Positions 26,192 through 36,498 of a DNA stretch of 64,000 bases are shown in pieces. Source of the stretch: Acidobacteriota bacterium (GTDB lineage: Bacteria > Acidobacteriota > Terriglobia > Terriglobales > Acidobacteriaceae). The translations under genes and the position numbers were made by a program. The stretch's first letter is position 1, and the number at the start of each line of letters is the position of its first letter. The notes under the pieces were generated by a model that saw nothing but the letters and a program-made list of their open reading frames with translations, did no database searches and was not told the DNA's origin. The DNA is taken from contig JAJYZC010000004.1 of the NCBI GenBank assembly GCA_021800255.1, forward strand, positions 1 through 64,000, in the 5' to 3' direction.

Positions 26192-27748
26192 CTATGCCCA
26201 ATAGCTGCGGTCGAGCGTGCGATATTGGATGGCTTCGGCCAGATGCGGAACCGCGAGGCGCTCGGCGCCCTCCAGGTCAGCGATGGTGCGGGCAACCTTC
26301 AAAATGCGGTCGTGGGCACGGGCCGTGAGTCCCTGCTGCTGCATGGCCCTTTCCAGCAGGCGCTCAGCGTCGGGGCCAAGCTCGCAGTACGTCCGTATTT
26401 GGCGCGTGGTCATCTGCGCGTTGGCGTAGATTTTCTCCCCGTGCTTGTTGAACCGCTCGCGCTGGCGCTCGCGCGCGGCCATCACGCGGGCGCGAATCTG
26501 AGCCGAGCCTTCGGCTGCCGCCCCGCCGCGCAGTTCTTTGTACTGCACGGCGGGCACCTCGATATGGATGTCGATGCGGTCAAGGAGCGGGCCGGAGATC
26601 TTGGCCACGTACCGCTGGATCATGGGCGGCGTACACAGGCACTCGTGGGATTTGTCGTTGAAGTAACCGCAGGGACAGGGATTCATGGCGGCGGCAAGCA
26701 TAAAGCGCGCCGGGAAGCTCAAGGACATTGAAGCCCGTGCGATGGTGACGGTGTGATCTTCGAGGGGCTGGCGCATTACTTCAAGCACGTTGCGCGGAAA
26801 CTCCGGCAGCTCGTCGAGAAACAGCAGCCCGTTGTGGGCCAGCGAAACCTCGCCCGGCCGCGGCACCATGCCGCCGCCAATGAGTCCCGCGTCGGAGATG
26901 GTATGATGCGGCGAGCGGAACGGGCGCTGCGTCACGAGGCCTTCGCCGTTGAGCACTCCGGCGACGGAATGGATTTTCGTCGTTTCCAGCGCCTCCTCGA
27001 AGGTGAGCGGAGCGAGAATCGAAGGCAGCCGCTTGGCGAGCATCGTCTTGCCTGAGCCGGGCGGGCCGATCATGAGGATGTTATGTCCCCCGGCTGCGGC
27101 CACTTCCAGGGCGCGCTTGGCCGTCTGCTGGCCGCGCACATCGCGGAAGTCCACGTTGAACTCTTCGAGCTTTCCCAAGAGGTCCTGGGCGGACACACGA
27201 AACGGCTCCCGCTGGACGACCCCCACGACCGCCGTGTTGAGCAGTTCCAGAACGTCGAGCAGAGACGAGACCGGATAGACGTTGACGCCTTCGACCACCG
27301 CAGCCTCGGCAGCGTTAGCCGCAGGCAGAATCAGGTTGGGAATGTTTTTCTCGCGCGCCAGGATGGCCACCGGCAACATGCCAGCCACCGGGCGCACGCT
27401 GCCGTCGAGTCCCAGCTCACCCACGAGCAGGAACCGGCCCAGGTCGTTCATCTTCAGCGCACCGTACGCACCCAAGATGCCTACCGCGATGGGCAGATCG
27501 AACCCCGAACCTTCTTTTTTGAGGTCGGCGGGCGCGAGGTTGATGGTGATGAAGGTGGGCGGAATCGTGTGGCCGGAGTTTTTGATGGCGGCGCGCACGC
27601 GGTCGCGGCTCTCGCGTACTGAAGCATCGGGCAAGCCAACGGTATGGAAATGGTCCTCGTTTGAGACCACGCCGCTGTAGTCCACCTCGACATCGATGAG
27701 ATTGGCGTCGATGCCATAGACGGCGGCGCTGAGAGCCTTAAAAAGCAT
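26192..27748 (-). CDS. comM: ComM/YifB-family Mg-chelatase-like AAA+ ATPase
   Basis: A 518-residue member of the YifB/ComM family; ComM is a hexameric helicase promoting branch migration during natural transformation. The N-terminal Lon-protease-like domain (about 20-165; [25 protein letters not shown] region) leads to the AAA+ core with Walker [14 protein letters not shown] (about 217), Walker [12 protein letters not shown] and [10 protein letters not shown]. The C-terminal domain ends with [19 protein letters not shown] 27748 gives the conserved start [14 protein letters not shown]; the frame runs on to 27847 without homology. It suggests competence or recombination capacity, but no other com genes are near. 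Confidence 0.93.
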   Translation of the reverse strand: MLFKALSAAVYGIDANLIDVEVDYSGVVSNEDHFHTVGLPDASVRESRDRVRAAIKNSGHTIPPTFITINLAPADLKKEGSGFDLPIAVGILGAYGALKMNDLGRFLLVGELGLDGSVRPVAGMLPVAILAREKNIPNLILPAANAAEAAVVEGVNVYPVSSLLDVLELLNTAVVGVVQREPFRVSAQDLLGKLEEFNVDFRDVRGQQTAKRALEVAAAGGHNILMIGPPGSGKTMLAKRLPSILAPLTFEEALETTKIHSVAGVLNGEGLVTQRPFRSPHHTISDAGLIGGGMVPRPGEVSLAHNGLLFLDELPEFPRNVLEVMRQPLEDHTVTIARASMSLSFPARFMLAAAMNPCPCGYFNDKSHECLCTPPMIQRYVAKISGPLLDRIDIHIEVPAVQYKELRGGAAAEGSAQIRARVMAARERQRERFNKHGEKIYANAQMTTRQIRTYCELGPDAERLLERAMQQQGLTARAHDRILKVARTIADLEGAERLAVPHLAEAIQYRTLDRSYWA

Positions 27749-27941
27749 GGCTAGGTATAGAAACAAGTGTATCAGGGGGCGAAAATCTGGCCGCACCTGC
27801 TCATCCAGTGCGCGTAACTGCGCAGGTTCCAGGCGGCGGATACACATCCAACCCTGGAGAGGAAACGAAGATCATAAAGACAGGCGCGTGGCGCGGCCGA
27901 ATGGGGGGCGCGCACGTGCGGAGGGCCAGATTGGAGGGTAG

Positions 27942-28487
27942 ATGCGGATTCGTTTACGGCATGTCTATAGCGGCTTTTTCGTAGTTCTGGCACTGGTTTT
28001 GCTTGGCTGTGCGCCGGCGGCGTGGGCGCTGGGTCCAGCCGGCGACGTTTTCTTCGGGTACAGCCACCTGGGCAACGACGCATTTTATCAAAACGCGGGG
28101 GGGCTGGATGGATGGGAGGCGGCGTTCAATCTGAAGTTGAAGCCGCTGTTGGGCGCGGAGGCGGACGTGAGCCACTACGGGCTGGGAGCGACGGCGGCGG
28201 TTCCGCGGACCACAGTGGTGCTGGTAGGACCAAGGTTGACGGTGGGTATTGCGGGAATCCATCTGTTTGTGCACGGGCTGGTGGGCGGCGAGCACTCGGC
28301 TAACAGCAGCAAGACGGCGCCGGTATCGGGCGGGGCGCTGGCGGTGGCGTTCGGAGGGGGCGCGGATGTGCCCATCGCGCCCTTTTTCGCGTGGCGCGTG
28401 GCAGCCGATTATCTGAATGCTCCCACGGAGACGCCCAGTTCGGGGAGCCACGAACGGATTTCGACGGGGCTGGTCTTCCGTTTCTAG
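27942..28487 (+). CDS. Small outer-membrane beta-barrel protein
   Basis: A 181-residue secreted protein. A signal peptide occupies residues 1-29 (LVLLGCAPAAWA, so lipid attachment at the Cys is an alternative reading). The remainder alternates hydrophobic and polar residues in about eight strands and ends STGLVFRF, an aromatic C-terminal signal typical of outer-membrane barrels recognised by BamA. It resembles OmpA-like or OmpW-like 8-strand barrels in size. No partner gene is evident. Function is unknown. Confidence 0.75.
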   Translation: MRIRLRHVYSGFFVVLALVLLGCAPAAWALGPAGDVFFGYSHLGNDAFYQNAGGLDGWEAAFNLKLKPLLGAEADVSHYGLGATAAVPRTTVVLVGPRLTVGIAGIHLFVHGLVGGEHSANSSKTAPVSGGALAVAFGGGADVPIAPFFAWRVAADYLNAPTETPSSGSHERISTGLVFRF

Positions 28488-28639
28488 GGCCTGTTGACAC
28501 TATCTGGGGCAAGCAGTGTGGTGAGCGAAGATCGGGCCAGACGAGGCCGATCCTGAAGGCTTCGGCGGCTCGGAGCGAATAGAGAGCGAAGAACTGGGCG
28601 GCGGTAATCCAGCAGGGCGGAGTTGGCGTCCATCCAGGC

Positions 28640-28909
28640 GTGAAGACGGAAGCCGCGAAGAGGACGGAAACGCGCTACAGGTGTCCGTGCTGCGGATACA
28701 GGACGCTCAAGGCGCCGGAAGCAATGGGGTTGTGCCCGGTGTGCTGGTGGGAGGATGACGGACAGGACGACGAGGACGCTGCGGAGGTGCGGTTGACCGT
28801 GAACGGGCAACTGAGCCTGGAAGAGGCGCGGGAGCACTACGCGCAATGCGGAGCGGCCGATCCGCGGTTTCTACCTTACGTTCGTAAGCCCCTGCTCACC
28901 GAAGAGTAA
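28640..28909 (+). CDS. Cysteine-rich CPCC protein
   Basis: An 89-residue protein of the Cys-rich CPCC type. RYRCPCCGYRTL and then LCPVCWWEDDGQDDE form a probable zinc ribbon from two Cys pairs plus an extra Cys, followed by LSLEEAREHYAQCG, as usual for the family. The molecular role of CPCC proteins is not established. Some members occur near toxin or immunity loci, but nothing here supports that. It stands alone between the small beta-barrel gene and tig. Confidence 0.8.
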   Translation: MKTEAAKRTETRYRCPCCGYRTLKAPEAMGLCPVCWWEDDGQDDEDAAEVRLTVNGQLSLEEAREHYAQCGAADPRFLPYVRKPLLTEE

Positions 28910-29162
28910 CGTGTCTTAAGGGATGCGCGAGGGCGGCGCAACAGGCCAGCGGGTTTGACCCTTCCGGCAAAGCCCCGTACCATAAATCCAGGAAATTTCA
29001 CCGGCCACGCGGCGCCGATACCGCGAGCAGCGGCCTGAGGGGGCGGTTGCAAGGCGGCAGGCGGCGGAGTGTGGGCTGAAAGACGGTTAAGCGCTAACAA
29101 CCAGCGCCCAGCGGTTGTTTATTGCCCCGGAGCGGTAGTTCAAGCGGCTCGCCGCGGCGGGC

Positions 29163-30584
29163 ATGGAAGGCGATGCGTTGAGTTCTACGGACACAGCAGA
29201 AGACAAATCCCAACCAGACCCAGCCGAGACACAGGCGGCGGAGGGTGCAAGCAGCCCGGAAGGCCACCAACACGAAGGGCACGAGCACGGCCCTGTGCTG
29301 AACCCTGAGTGTACGCGAGAGCTGGTGATTGAAGCGCCGGCAGAGGAGGTTACGCAGGTCTACCGGAGGGTGACGGGCAACTACCGGAAGCAGGCAAAGA
29401 TACCCGGATTCAGGCCGGGGAAGGTTCCGGAGACGGTGATCCGCCGGCGTTTTGGGACCCAGATTCAGAAGGAAGTGATCGACACGCTTTTATCCGAGCG
29501 GTTCAACAAAGCGGTGCGGGAGATGGGCATCCGGCCAGTGGGGCATCCGCAGGTAACGGAGATGAGGATCGAGGATGGCGCACCCATGACGGTGAAGGCG
29601 GTCTTCGAGTATCTTCCTGATTTTTCCATTGAGGGCTACCGGGACGTGACGGTGGAGAAGCCCTCAGTGGAGGCGACCGAAGAGGAGTTCCAGGCGGAGA
29701 TCGAAGAGATGCGGGAGTCGCGGGCCACGATTGAGCCGGTAGAGGAGGAACGCGGTCTAAAGGACGGGGATTGGGCGCAGATCAGCTACAAGGGGCAGGT
29801 GCAGGCAGCGGAAGGCGAAGACGGCGAGCAGGCTCCGGCAGCCGAGCCGATTACGGGCGAAGATACGCTGGTGGAGATCGGGGGCAAGGACACGCTGGAG
29901 GCGTTCAATGAGGCGCTGCGCGGGGCTAAGCCGGGGCAGGAGTTGAAGGTGGAAGTCTTGTATCCGGCTGAATACGGCGAACGCAGTCTGGCCGGCAAGA
30001 CGGTGGCCTACGAGGTAGAAGTGAAAGGGATCAAGAAGCGCACGCTGCCGGAGCTGAACGACGATTTTGCCAAGGAGATGGGAGCTTACGCGAGCTATGC
30101 GGAGCTGGAGGCGCAGGTGCGCGAGCACGTGGCCCGCCGCAAGCGGCGCAGGGTGGAAGCAGAAACCAAGGACCGTCTGATGGCGGCGCTGGTGGAACGG
30201 TTTGCTTTCCCGGTACCGGAGTCGCTGGTGCAAGATCAGATCGACGCACGGCTGGAGCGGGGCTTGCGGGCGCTGGCGGCGCAGGGGATGGAGCCGGAGC
30301 AGATGCGCAAGCTGGACTTTGCGCGGCTGCGCGCGGCGCAGCGGGAGAGCGCGGTGGCGGAGGTGAAGACGCGCATCCTGCTCGACCGCATTGCGGCTGA
30401 GGAAAACATTACCGTCAGCGAAGAGGAAGTGGAGCGTGAGGTGCAGATAGCATCTATTCAGGCGCGCGAGCCGTTGGATACCCTGAAGGTGCGATTGACG
30501 CGGGACGGTGGGCTGGCTAGAATCCGGGAACAGTTGCAGCGGGAGAAGACTGCGACCATGTTATATGAGCGGCTGCCGGCGTAA
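29163..30584 (+). CDS. tig: Trigger factor (ribosome-associated chaperone)
   Basis: A 473-residue cytosolic chaperone that binds nascent chains at the ribosome exit. After an unusual acidic and His-rich N-terminal extension (about residues 1-45, HQHEGHEHGP), the ribosome-binding domain has the signature GFRPGKVP (about 80-87). The FKBP-like PPIase domain spans about 190-285 (DGDWAQISYKGQV ... AGKTVAYEVEVKGI), and the C-terminal chaperone domain follows with KTRILLDRIAAEENI. It is the first gene of a tig-clpP-(small coiled coil)-clpX cluster. The PPIase has a short insertion (GEDGEQAPAAEP). No good ribosome site precedes ATG 29163, so a start further in, near the conserved domain, is possible. 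Confidence 0.94.
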   Translation: MEGDALSSTDTAEDKSQPDPAETQAAEGASSPEGHQHEGHEHGPVLNPECTRELVIEAPAEEVTQVYRRVTGNYRKQAKIPGFRPGKVPETVIRRRFGTQIQKEVIDTLLSERFNKAVREMGIRPVGHPQVTEMRIEDGAPMTVKAVFEYLPDFSIEGYRDVTVEKPSVEATEEEFQAEIEEMRESRATIEPVEEERGLKDGDWAQISYKGQVQAAEGEDGEQAPAAEPITGEDTLVEIGGKDTLEAFNEALRGAKPGQELKVEVLYPAEYGERSLAGKTVAYEVEVKGIKKRTLPELNDDFAKEMGAYASYAELEAQVREHVARRKRRRVEAETKDRLMAALVERFAFPVPESLVQDQIDARLERGLRALAAQGMEPEQMRKLDFARLRAAQRESAVAEVKTRILLDRIAAEENITVSEEEVEREVQIASIQAREPLDTLKVRLTRDGGLARIREQLQREKTATMLYERLPA

Positions 30585-30698
30585 GCGAAGCCGGATCAGG
30601 CGCTTACCGCGGCGGAGGGGCTAGAAGCGAAGGACGGTTGGGCAGCAGCGGCCGGGAACGAGAAGTTGAGAATCAGGATCTGGGAAAAGGAAAAGCGA

Positions 30699-31289
30699 AT
30701 GGCATTGGTTCCCATGGTGGTGGAGCAGACGAGCCGGGGCGAGCGCGCCTACGACATCTATTCGCGTCTGTTGCGGGACAATATTATCTTTCTGGGTACG
30801 CCCATCGACGACCAGGTAGCCAATCTGGTGGTGGCGCAGATGCTGTTTTTGCAGGGCGAGGATCCGGAGAAGGACGTTTCACTCTACTTGAATTCGCCGG
30901 GGGGCTCGATCACGGCGGGTCTGGCGATCTATGACACCATGCAGTTCATCAAGAACAACGTGGTGACATACTGCATCGGGCAGGCGGCGAGCATGGCCGC
31001 GTTTTTGCTATTGGCGGGCACCAAGGGCAAGCGCTTTGCGCTGCCCAATTCGCGCATTTTGATTCATCAGCCGTCCATGGGAGGGTTGAGCGGGCAGGCT
31101 ACGGATATTGACATCCATGCGCGGGAGATTCTGCGCATTCGCGAGATTACCAACAACCTGATAGCCCGCCACACGGGCCAGCCCCTCGAGCGGATTGAAC
31201 GCGACGTGGAGCGGGATTTCATCATGAACGCGCAGCAAGCCAAGGAATACGGAATCGTGGACGAAATCATCGACCGGCCGCGGCCGTAG
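30699..31289 (+). CDS. clpP: ATP-dependent Clp protease proteolytic subunit
   Basis: A 196-residue serine peptidase forming the 14-mer that degrades substrates unfolded by ClpX. The catalytic Ser lies in GQAASMAAF and the His in RILIHQP; the Asp is expected near [13 protein letters not shown] 30699 follows AAAAGGAAAAG; the frame extends to a TTG at 30666, adding residues not needed by the family. Encoded 115 bp after tig and upstream of clpX, the usual order. Confidence 0.95.
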   Translation: MALVPMVVEQTSRGERAYDIYSRLLRDNIIFLGTPIDDQVANLVVAQMLFLQGEDPEKDVSLYLNSPGGSITAGLAIYDTMQFIKNNVVTYCIGQAASMAAFLLLAGTKGKRFALPNSRILIHQPSMGGLSGQATDIDIHAREILRIREITNNLIARHTGQPLERIERDVERDFIMNAQQAKEYGIVDEIIDRPRP

Positions 31290-31322
31290 AGCGGAAGCAG
31301 CCGGTTGTGGGGTTGTGGAAGT

Positions 31323-31583
31323 ATGGGGTTCATGGAAGCAAGCCGGCAGTTGATCCAAGAGTTGGTTGCGCCAAAGATCAGCGCTCTCGAAGCCAGGATC
31401 GATGCGGCCGGGAAGAAGTTCGAATCGCTGGCAGCGCGTATGGAAAAGCGATTAGACGCGATGGATGCAAAGATGGAGCGGGATCAAAATCAGATCATGG
31501 ATACGCTTCACCGGATGGAGAGCTATCATCAGCTTGCGGAGCAGATAGTGAAGGTCGAAGGCAAGCTCCAGCAGGCTGCGTAG
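31323..31583 (+). CDS. Small coiled-coil protein between clpP and clpX
   Basis: An 86-residue, highly charged, almost wholly helical peptide with heptad-like spacing (ISALEARIDAAGKKF, LAARMEKRLDAMDAKMERD, ILE/LEU-rich positions). There are no membrane segment and no Cys. It lies in the same direction, 33 bp after clpP and 53 bp before clpX, so it should be co-transcribed. Similar short coiled-coil ORFs occur, from memory, at this position in related Acidobacteria, but I know of no function. An adaptor or oligomerisation partner of the Clp machinery is speculation. Starts at 31305 (GTG) or 31332 (ATG) are alternatives. Confidence 0.6.
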   Translation: MGFMEASRQLIQELVAPKISALEARIDAAGKKFESLAARMEKRLDAMDAKMERDQNQIMDTLHRMESYHQLAEQIVKVEGKLQQAA

Positions 31584-31636
31584 CGGCGTTTGCAGACCGA
31601 GGCAGGGATCGCTCGTTGAGAGGGGAGTGAAATACG

Positions 31637-32908
31637 ATGAAACCGCGCGTGGGACCGGAAGAAGCATTGCGCTGCTCGTTCTGCCACAAGTCGCAGGATG
31701 CGGTGGCCAAGTTGATCTCGTCGCCCAGCGACTACCCTCGCGCTTATATCTGCGACGAGTGTGTAGCCGTTTGCAACTCGATTTTGGAGGACGACCGCAG
31801 CGAGAGCACGCCCGCGGCGGTGGCCGGCCACCTGCCCAAGCCGCAGGAGGTAAAGAGCTTTCTGGACGACTTCGTGATCGGCCAGGACCAGACCAAGAAA
31901 AAGCTGGCGGTGGCTGTTTACAACCATTACAAGCGCGTGCAGATGAATCGTATGCGTAACAATGACGTGGAGCTAACCAAGTCGAATATTCTGCTGATCG
32001 GCCCCACGGGATCGGGCAAGACGCTGCTGGCGCACACGCTGGCCAAGATGCTGGATGTGCCTTTTGCGATTGTGGACGCTACCACGCTCACTGAAGCCGG
32101 CTACGTGGGCGAGGACGTGGAGAACATCATTCTCAAGCTGCTTCAGGCTGCCGACGGCGACGTCAACCGCGCGCAGCAGGGGATCATCTACATCGACGAG
32201 ATCGACAAGATCGGGCGCAAGGACGAGAACCCATCGATTACGCGGGACGTTTCGGGCGAGGGCGTGCAGCAGGCGCTGTTGAAGATTCTGGAGGGCACGG
32301 TAGCCAACGTGCCGCCGCAGGGCGGACGCAAGCACCCGCACCAGGAGTTCACGGCCGTGGACACGACCAATATCCTGTTCATCTGCGGCGGGGCCTTCGT
32401 GGGACTGGAGCGCGTGGTGGGCCGCCGGGTGGGCAAGAAAGCGCTGGGTTTCCGCTCGGTGGATGCAGAAGCGGATCAGGCCACCAGCCGTTCGCACCGC
32501 GACACCGAGCTGCTGCGGCAGACCGAGCCGCAGGACCTGATCAAATACGGCCTGATTCCGGAGTTCGTGGGACGGCTGCCGGTGATGGGCGTGCTGGACG
32601 AGCTGGACGAAGCGGCGCTGGTCGAGATCCTGAGCAAGCCCCGCAACGCCATTCTCAAGCAGTACCAGCGGCTGTTCGAGTACGAGAATGTGCGCTTGCA
32701 CTTTACCCAGGAGGCGGCTTGCGCCATCGCGCACGAGGCCATGGCGCGCAAGGTAGGCGCGCGCGGATTGCGCATGATCCTGGAAGAGCTGATGCTCGAT
32801 CTGATGTACCACCTGCCGTCGAACAAACGGGTCCGCGACCTGGAGATCACGAAGGATATGGTCGAGCGGCGCGATCTGTCGCTGTGCCTGCTGGAAAAAG
32901 CCGGCTGA
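31637..32908 (+). CDS. clpX: ATP-dependent Clp protease ATP-binding subunit ClpX
   Basis: A 423-residue AAA+ unfoldase. The zinc-binding dimerisation domain has Cys13, Cys16, Cys39 and Cys42 (CSFC ... ICDEC). Walker A is GPTGSGKT (122-129), Walker B is IIYIDEIDK, and the sensor and pore regions include ISRD-equivalent [16 protein letters not shown]. There is a short insert after GKKALGF ([19 protein letters not shown]) relative to the E. coli protein. The C-terminal D2 small domain ([18 protein letters not shown]) is complete. ATG 31637 follows AGGGGAG. Last gene of the tig-clpP-clpX cluster. Confidence 0.96.
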   Translation: MKPRVGPEEALRCSFCHKSQDAVAKLISSPSDYPRAYICDECVAVCNSILEDDRSESTPAAVAGHLPKPQEVKSFLDDFVIGQDQTKKKLAVAVYNHYKRVQMNRMRNNDVELTKSNILLIGPTGSGKTLLAHTLAKMLDVPFAIVDATTLTEAGYVGEDVENIILKLLQAADGDVNRAQQGIIYIDEIDKIGRKDENPSITRDVSGEGVQQALLKILEGTVANVPPQGGRKHPHQEFTAVDTTNILFICGGAFVGLERVVGRRVGKKALGFRSVDAEADQATSRSHRDTELLRQTEPQDLIKYGLIPEFVGRLPVMGVLDELDEAALVEILSKPRNAILKQYQRLFEYENVRLHFTQEAACAIAHEAMARKVGARGLRMILEELMLDLMYHLPSNKRVRDLEITKDMVERRDLSLCLLEKAG

Positions 32909-32928
32909 CGAATGCAGGTGTAAACGCC

Positions 32929-33044
32929 TAGAGCGGCGCCGGAACTTATGTATCATTATTGAGGTTTGTGCGTAGCGGCATTTTCTTAAAGGAAGATGCC
33001 GTTCGGCAGTGTACTTTCCTGGGTGCAGCAATTTTGGAACCGCT
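32929..33044 (+). repeat. Dispersed repeat family 2, copy 1
   Basis: About 115 bp running from CTAGAGCGGCGCCGGAA to TTTTGGAACCGCT, so its ends are inverted repeats of AGCGG-TTCC. It contains GAGGTTTGTGC and a hairpin around GGCATTTTC/GGAAGATGCC (32979-33001). The first ~65 bp match 42747-42815. It sits 21 bp after clpX and could act as its transcription end. Confidence 0.65.
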
Positions 33045-33315
33045 GTAATCAGTGAGCCTTTGGGGCCCTATTTGCAAGCCCAGCGTTCGGGGCTTTCTTG
33101 AGGACATGTGCGTTTTCGCTTCACTGGTTCCCAAAGCAACAGGGTGTCTGTCGCGGCGGATGGCTTGTTCTTCTGCCCCAGCCACGCAGACCTGCCGGCG
33201 CAGATCCTGACGGACGATCGTATCCGCGGCTTCGCCTTAAACTTAAAAACTCCGCCTAACGTCTATGTAAAGGCAGATGCAATTTATCTAGCATTTGTCC
33301 GAGGATAGACTCCCG
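33045..33315. other. Upstream region of the TonB-dependent receptor gene
   Basis: 271 bp between repeat family 2 and the receptor start. A short plus-strand ORF (33108-33308) has no protein-like features and is not called. No clear promoter was seen. Confidence 0.4.
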
Positions 33316-36300
33316 ATGATAAAGAGGCTGAGGCCGTTGGGCCTTGCGCTCAGCTCGCTATTCTTTTTGTTCTTTTTCGCGTTGGCGCCGCAGGCGCCTG
33401 CCCAATCGCCAACCGGCACGCTGACCGGCACGGTGGAGGATCCCACCGGTGCAGTAATCCCTCGCGCCCAGATCACGCTTACGCGCAACGGCCGTACCCT
33501 TAAGGCAACATCCGGCCCGGAGGGGCGCTATATCTTTCAGAGCCTGGCGCCTGGAGCGTATTCCATCTCCGCCATGAAAACGGGGTTTGCCCTCTTCACC
33601 AATAGCAGTGTGACGATCGCCGCGGGGCAGGTGAAGAAGATGAACCTCACTCTCCAGATTGCTGTGGCCCAGCAGCAGGTGCAGGTGAGGGCCGAAACCG
33701 GGCCGGCGATCAGCACCAATCCCGCCAACAATACCAATGCCCTGGTGATTAGCGGCAAGGCGTTGAACGCGCTCTCCAACGATCCCACCGAGCTTGCCAA
33801 CGAGCTGCAGGCCCTGGCCGGCCCCGCCGTCGGCCCCAACGGCGGCCAGATTTTCATTAACGGATTCACGGGCGGCCAGCTTCCGCCCAAGTCGGACATC
33901 TTGCGGATCATCGTAAACCGGAATCCGTTTTCGGCTCAGTACGACCGGCCGGGTTACGGGCGCATCGAAATTATCACCAAGCCGGGCACGAACAAGTTTC
34001 AAGGCTCCTCTTTTGTCATGGGCAATGACAGCTCGTTCAACACCCTCGATCCTTTCATCCTTCCGGGGACGACCATTCCCTCCTACTACAGCTACATGAT
34101 CAACGGATTGTTGAGCGGCCCGATCTCGAAAAATGCCTCGTTCTTTTTCAACATCGAGCAGCGCAACACCCAAAATGACAATATCTACACGACTCTATCC
34201 CCGGTGTTCGACAAGGCGACCAACACCTACAGCGCGCCCCAAAGCGCGAACGTGGTGGGAGGGCTGCTCAACCCGGCCGTACACACCAACATCACTCCGC
34301 GCCTTGACCTTCAACTGGGACAGAACAACACACTCAGTCTGCTCTATCAGTTTTACCGCGACAACGAGAGCGGCGCATTGAGTGGTTCATGGAGTCTGCC
34401 CAGCCAGGCTTACACGAGCGATCTGATCGAGCACAAGATTCAGCTCGACGATATGCAGATTATTAGCAATAGCCTGGTGAACGAAACGCGGCTCGAGTTC
34501 GTGCACAAGATCACCACGGAGACACCGGCGAGCACGGCGCCTTCGTTCAGCGTTCCCTCCGATTTCACCGACGGAGGCGACGCAAGCCAGTATCTTTCAG
34601 AGCATAACAACCACTATGAGCTGCAAAACTTCACCACCTGGACCGTGGGCAAGCAAACCGTCGAATTCGGCACCTGGCTGCGCGACAACGCCGAAGCCCT
34701 GAGCACGGATGCAGGCTTCAACGGCACCTTCAGCTTCAAGAGCATGTCGAGTTACCTCGACACGGTGAACGGCTTGGCGCAGGGCGAGACGGTGGCGCAG
34801 ATTGCCGCCGCGTGCCCCTCCGGCCAGGTTTGTACGCCCATCAAGCTGACCTACACGACCGGCCCCAAGAAGTTTGCGGGCAACATCTTTGACGGCGCGC
34901 TGTTCGTACAAGACGACTGGACGGTGAAACCGTATCTCACTCTTGCCGGCGGGCTGCGCTTCGAGACCGAGAACCACATCGCCGACCACGCCGACTGGGC
35001 GCCGCGGATCGACGTCGCATACGCGCTGGGCAAGCACAAGGGCGGCGGACATCCCAAAACCCTGCTGCAGGCTGGTTTTGGCTTCTTCTATCACCGTCTG
35101 CAAATCGGCAATCTGATGAGTCTCGAACAGTATCACGCAGGGCCGGGCGCGCAGATACAGACGGTCATCACCAATCCCACCTGCTTCAATCCCACCAGCC
35201 TGAGCGACATACCTGGAGGCACGGCCTCCTGCGGAGCTGGAAACACGCCGCCGGAGGTCTATGCCATCTCGCCGCACTACAGGTCGCCGCTCGCGGAGAT
35301 GACGGGCGTCAGCCTGGAGCGGCAATTGGGCAAGGTGGGTACGGTCACCTTCACCTATCTGCACACCTTCGGCATGCACGAGATGGTGACCCGGGACGCC
35401 AACGCCTATGAGCCTTTGCCCGGAACAGTTTTTTATAACAGCACCACCGGGCCGCGGCCGGACCCCAACCTGGGCATCGTGGAGCAGTACTATGCGGGGG
35501 GGATTTACAAGGAAAACCAGTTGATTGCGAACTTCAACTTCAACCTCTCGCAAAACCTGAGTTTTTTTGGCTTTTACAATTACAGCGACGCCAATTCCGA
35601 TGGCGGCGGCGGCTCGAATCCTTCGAACTCCTATGACCTGATGCAAGACTACGGGCGCGCGAGCTGGGTTCATCCCCAGTGGATGCTGCTGGTAGGTCAA
35701 TACGTGGGCCCGTGGGGGATCATTTTCAACCCTTTCATGATTGCGCAGGCGGGCAACCCCTATAACATCGTGACCACCACCGACCTCACCGGCGACAATT
35801 TTTTTAACGACCGTCCCGCGTACGCGAGCTCATCCGATTGCCCGTCCACTTCATCGAGTTATGTGCAAACGACATTTGGGTGCCTCAATACCGAGCCGGC
35901 GGCGGGCGATACGATCATCCCCGATGACTTGGGCACGAGTCCGGCCGCGGTAGCGCTGAATCTGCGCTTGGCGCGCACGTTCGGCTTCGGACCCGTAGTG
36001 GGGTCGGCGGCCGGCGCCTCGCGTCATGGCGGCCACCACGGCCACTTCCACCCCGGCGGCCCGTTTGGGGGAATGCACGGCGGGGTGTTCAAGGGCACAC
36101 CCGGCGGCGGGCGCCGGTACCAGCTCACCTTCAGCGTTCACGCCTTGAACATCTGCAACGACATCAACTACGGAATGCCCTCGGGAAGCCTGATTCCGAC
36201 GCTCAACAGCAGCACCGGCATCTACGAGCCCGATAGCCGTTTTCAACAATCCACCAGCCTAGCCGGCGGAATCTACTCCCAAGGCTCGGCGTCGCGTCGC

Positions 36301-36330
36301 GTCTATCTCCATGCCGAGTTAGATTTCTGA
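33316..36330 (+). CDS. TonB-dependent receptor-like outer-membrane protein
   Basis: A 1,004-residue outer-membrane protein. A signal peptide (LALSSLFFLFFFALAPQAPAQS) is followed by a carboxypeptidase-regulatory-like Ig domain (about 35-115: TLTGTVEDPTGAVIPRAQIT, GRYIFQSLAPGAYSI). A plug-like domain comes next (NPFSAQYDRPGYGRIEIITKPG), then a long beta-barrel ending YLHAELDF with a C-terminal Phe. This 'OAR-like' architecture is abundant in Acidobacteria and is thought to import large or plant-derived polymers, although the substrate is unknown here. ATG 33316 has GAGGA about 11 bases upstream. A Gly/His-rich stretch (about 900-930) is unusual and could bind metal. Confidence 0.88.
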   Translation: MIKRLRPLGLALSSLFFLFFFALAPQAPAQSPTGTLTGTVEDPTGAVIPRAQITLTRNGRTLKATSGPEGRYIFQSLAPGAYSISAMKTGFALFTNSSVTIAAGQVKKMNLTLQIAVAQQQVQVRAETGPAISTNPANNTNALVISGKALNALSNDPTELANELQALAGPAVGPNGGQIFINGFTGGQLPPKSDILRIIVNRNPFSAQYDRPGYGRIEIITKPGTNKFQGSSFVMGNDSSFNTLDPFILPGTTIPSYYSYMINGLLSGPISKNASFFFNIEQRNTQNDNIYTTLSPVFDKATNTYSAPQSANVVGGLLNPAVHTNITPRLDLQLGQNNTLSLLYQFYRDNESGALSGSWSLPSQAYTSDLIEHKIQLDDMQIISNSLVNETRLEFVHKITTETPASTAPSFSVPSDFTDGGDASQYLSEHNNHYELQNFTTWTVGKQTVEFGTWLRDNAEALSTDAGFNGTFSFKSMSSYLDTVNGLAQGETVAQIAAACPSGQVCTPIKLTYTTGPKKFAGNIFDGALFVQDDWTVKPYLTLAGGLRFETENHIADHADWAPRIDVAYALGKHKGGGHPKTLLQAGFGFFYHRLQIGNLMSLEQYHAGPGAQIQTVITNPTCFNPTSLSDIPGGTASCGAGNTPPEVYAISPHYRSPLAEMTGVSLERQLGKVGTVTFTYLHTFGMHEMVTRDANAYEPLPGTVFYNSTTGPRPDPNLGIVEQYYAGGIYKENQLIANFNFNLSQNLSFFGFYNYSDANSDGGGGSNPSNSYDLMQDYGRASWVHPQWMLLVGQYVGPWGIIFNPFMIAQAGNPYNIVTTTDLTGDNFFNDRPAYASSSDCPSTSSSYVQTTFGCLNTEPAAGDTIIPDDLGTSPAAVALNLRLARTFGFGPVVGSAAGASRHGGHHGHFHPGGPFGGMHGGVFKGTPGGGRRYQLTFSVHALNICNDINYGMPSGSLIPTLNSSTGIYEPDSRFQQSTSLAGGIYSQGSASRRVYLHAELDF

Positions 36331-36498
36331 GAGCCGGCGGCGTGAATTCTGGAGGCTGTGGAAGCAGGCGCAGCAGACGGCTGTCTTCAATCCTCTATTG
36401 ACCTCTGCATAAAGAATGTACCTATGGAATTGCTCACGTGACTCCACGTACACCGCTATGCCCAGACTCAAAGGGAGCGCCGGTCTGCAAATTGCTCA

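Noticed and set aside
28488-28640. GGGCCTGTTGACACTAT as the end of an insertion sequence
   Set aside because: It resembles ends of some IS5/IS4-type elements, but no second end, target duplication or transposase reading was found.
33108-33308. Short plus-strand frame upstream of the TonB-dependent receptor
   Set aside because: It overlaps the expected promoter region, has no ribosome site, and has no protein-like pattern.
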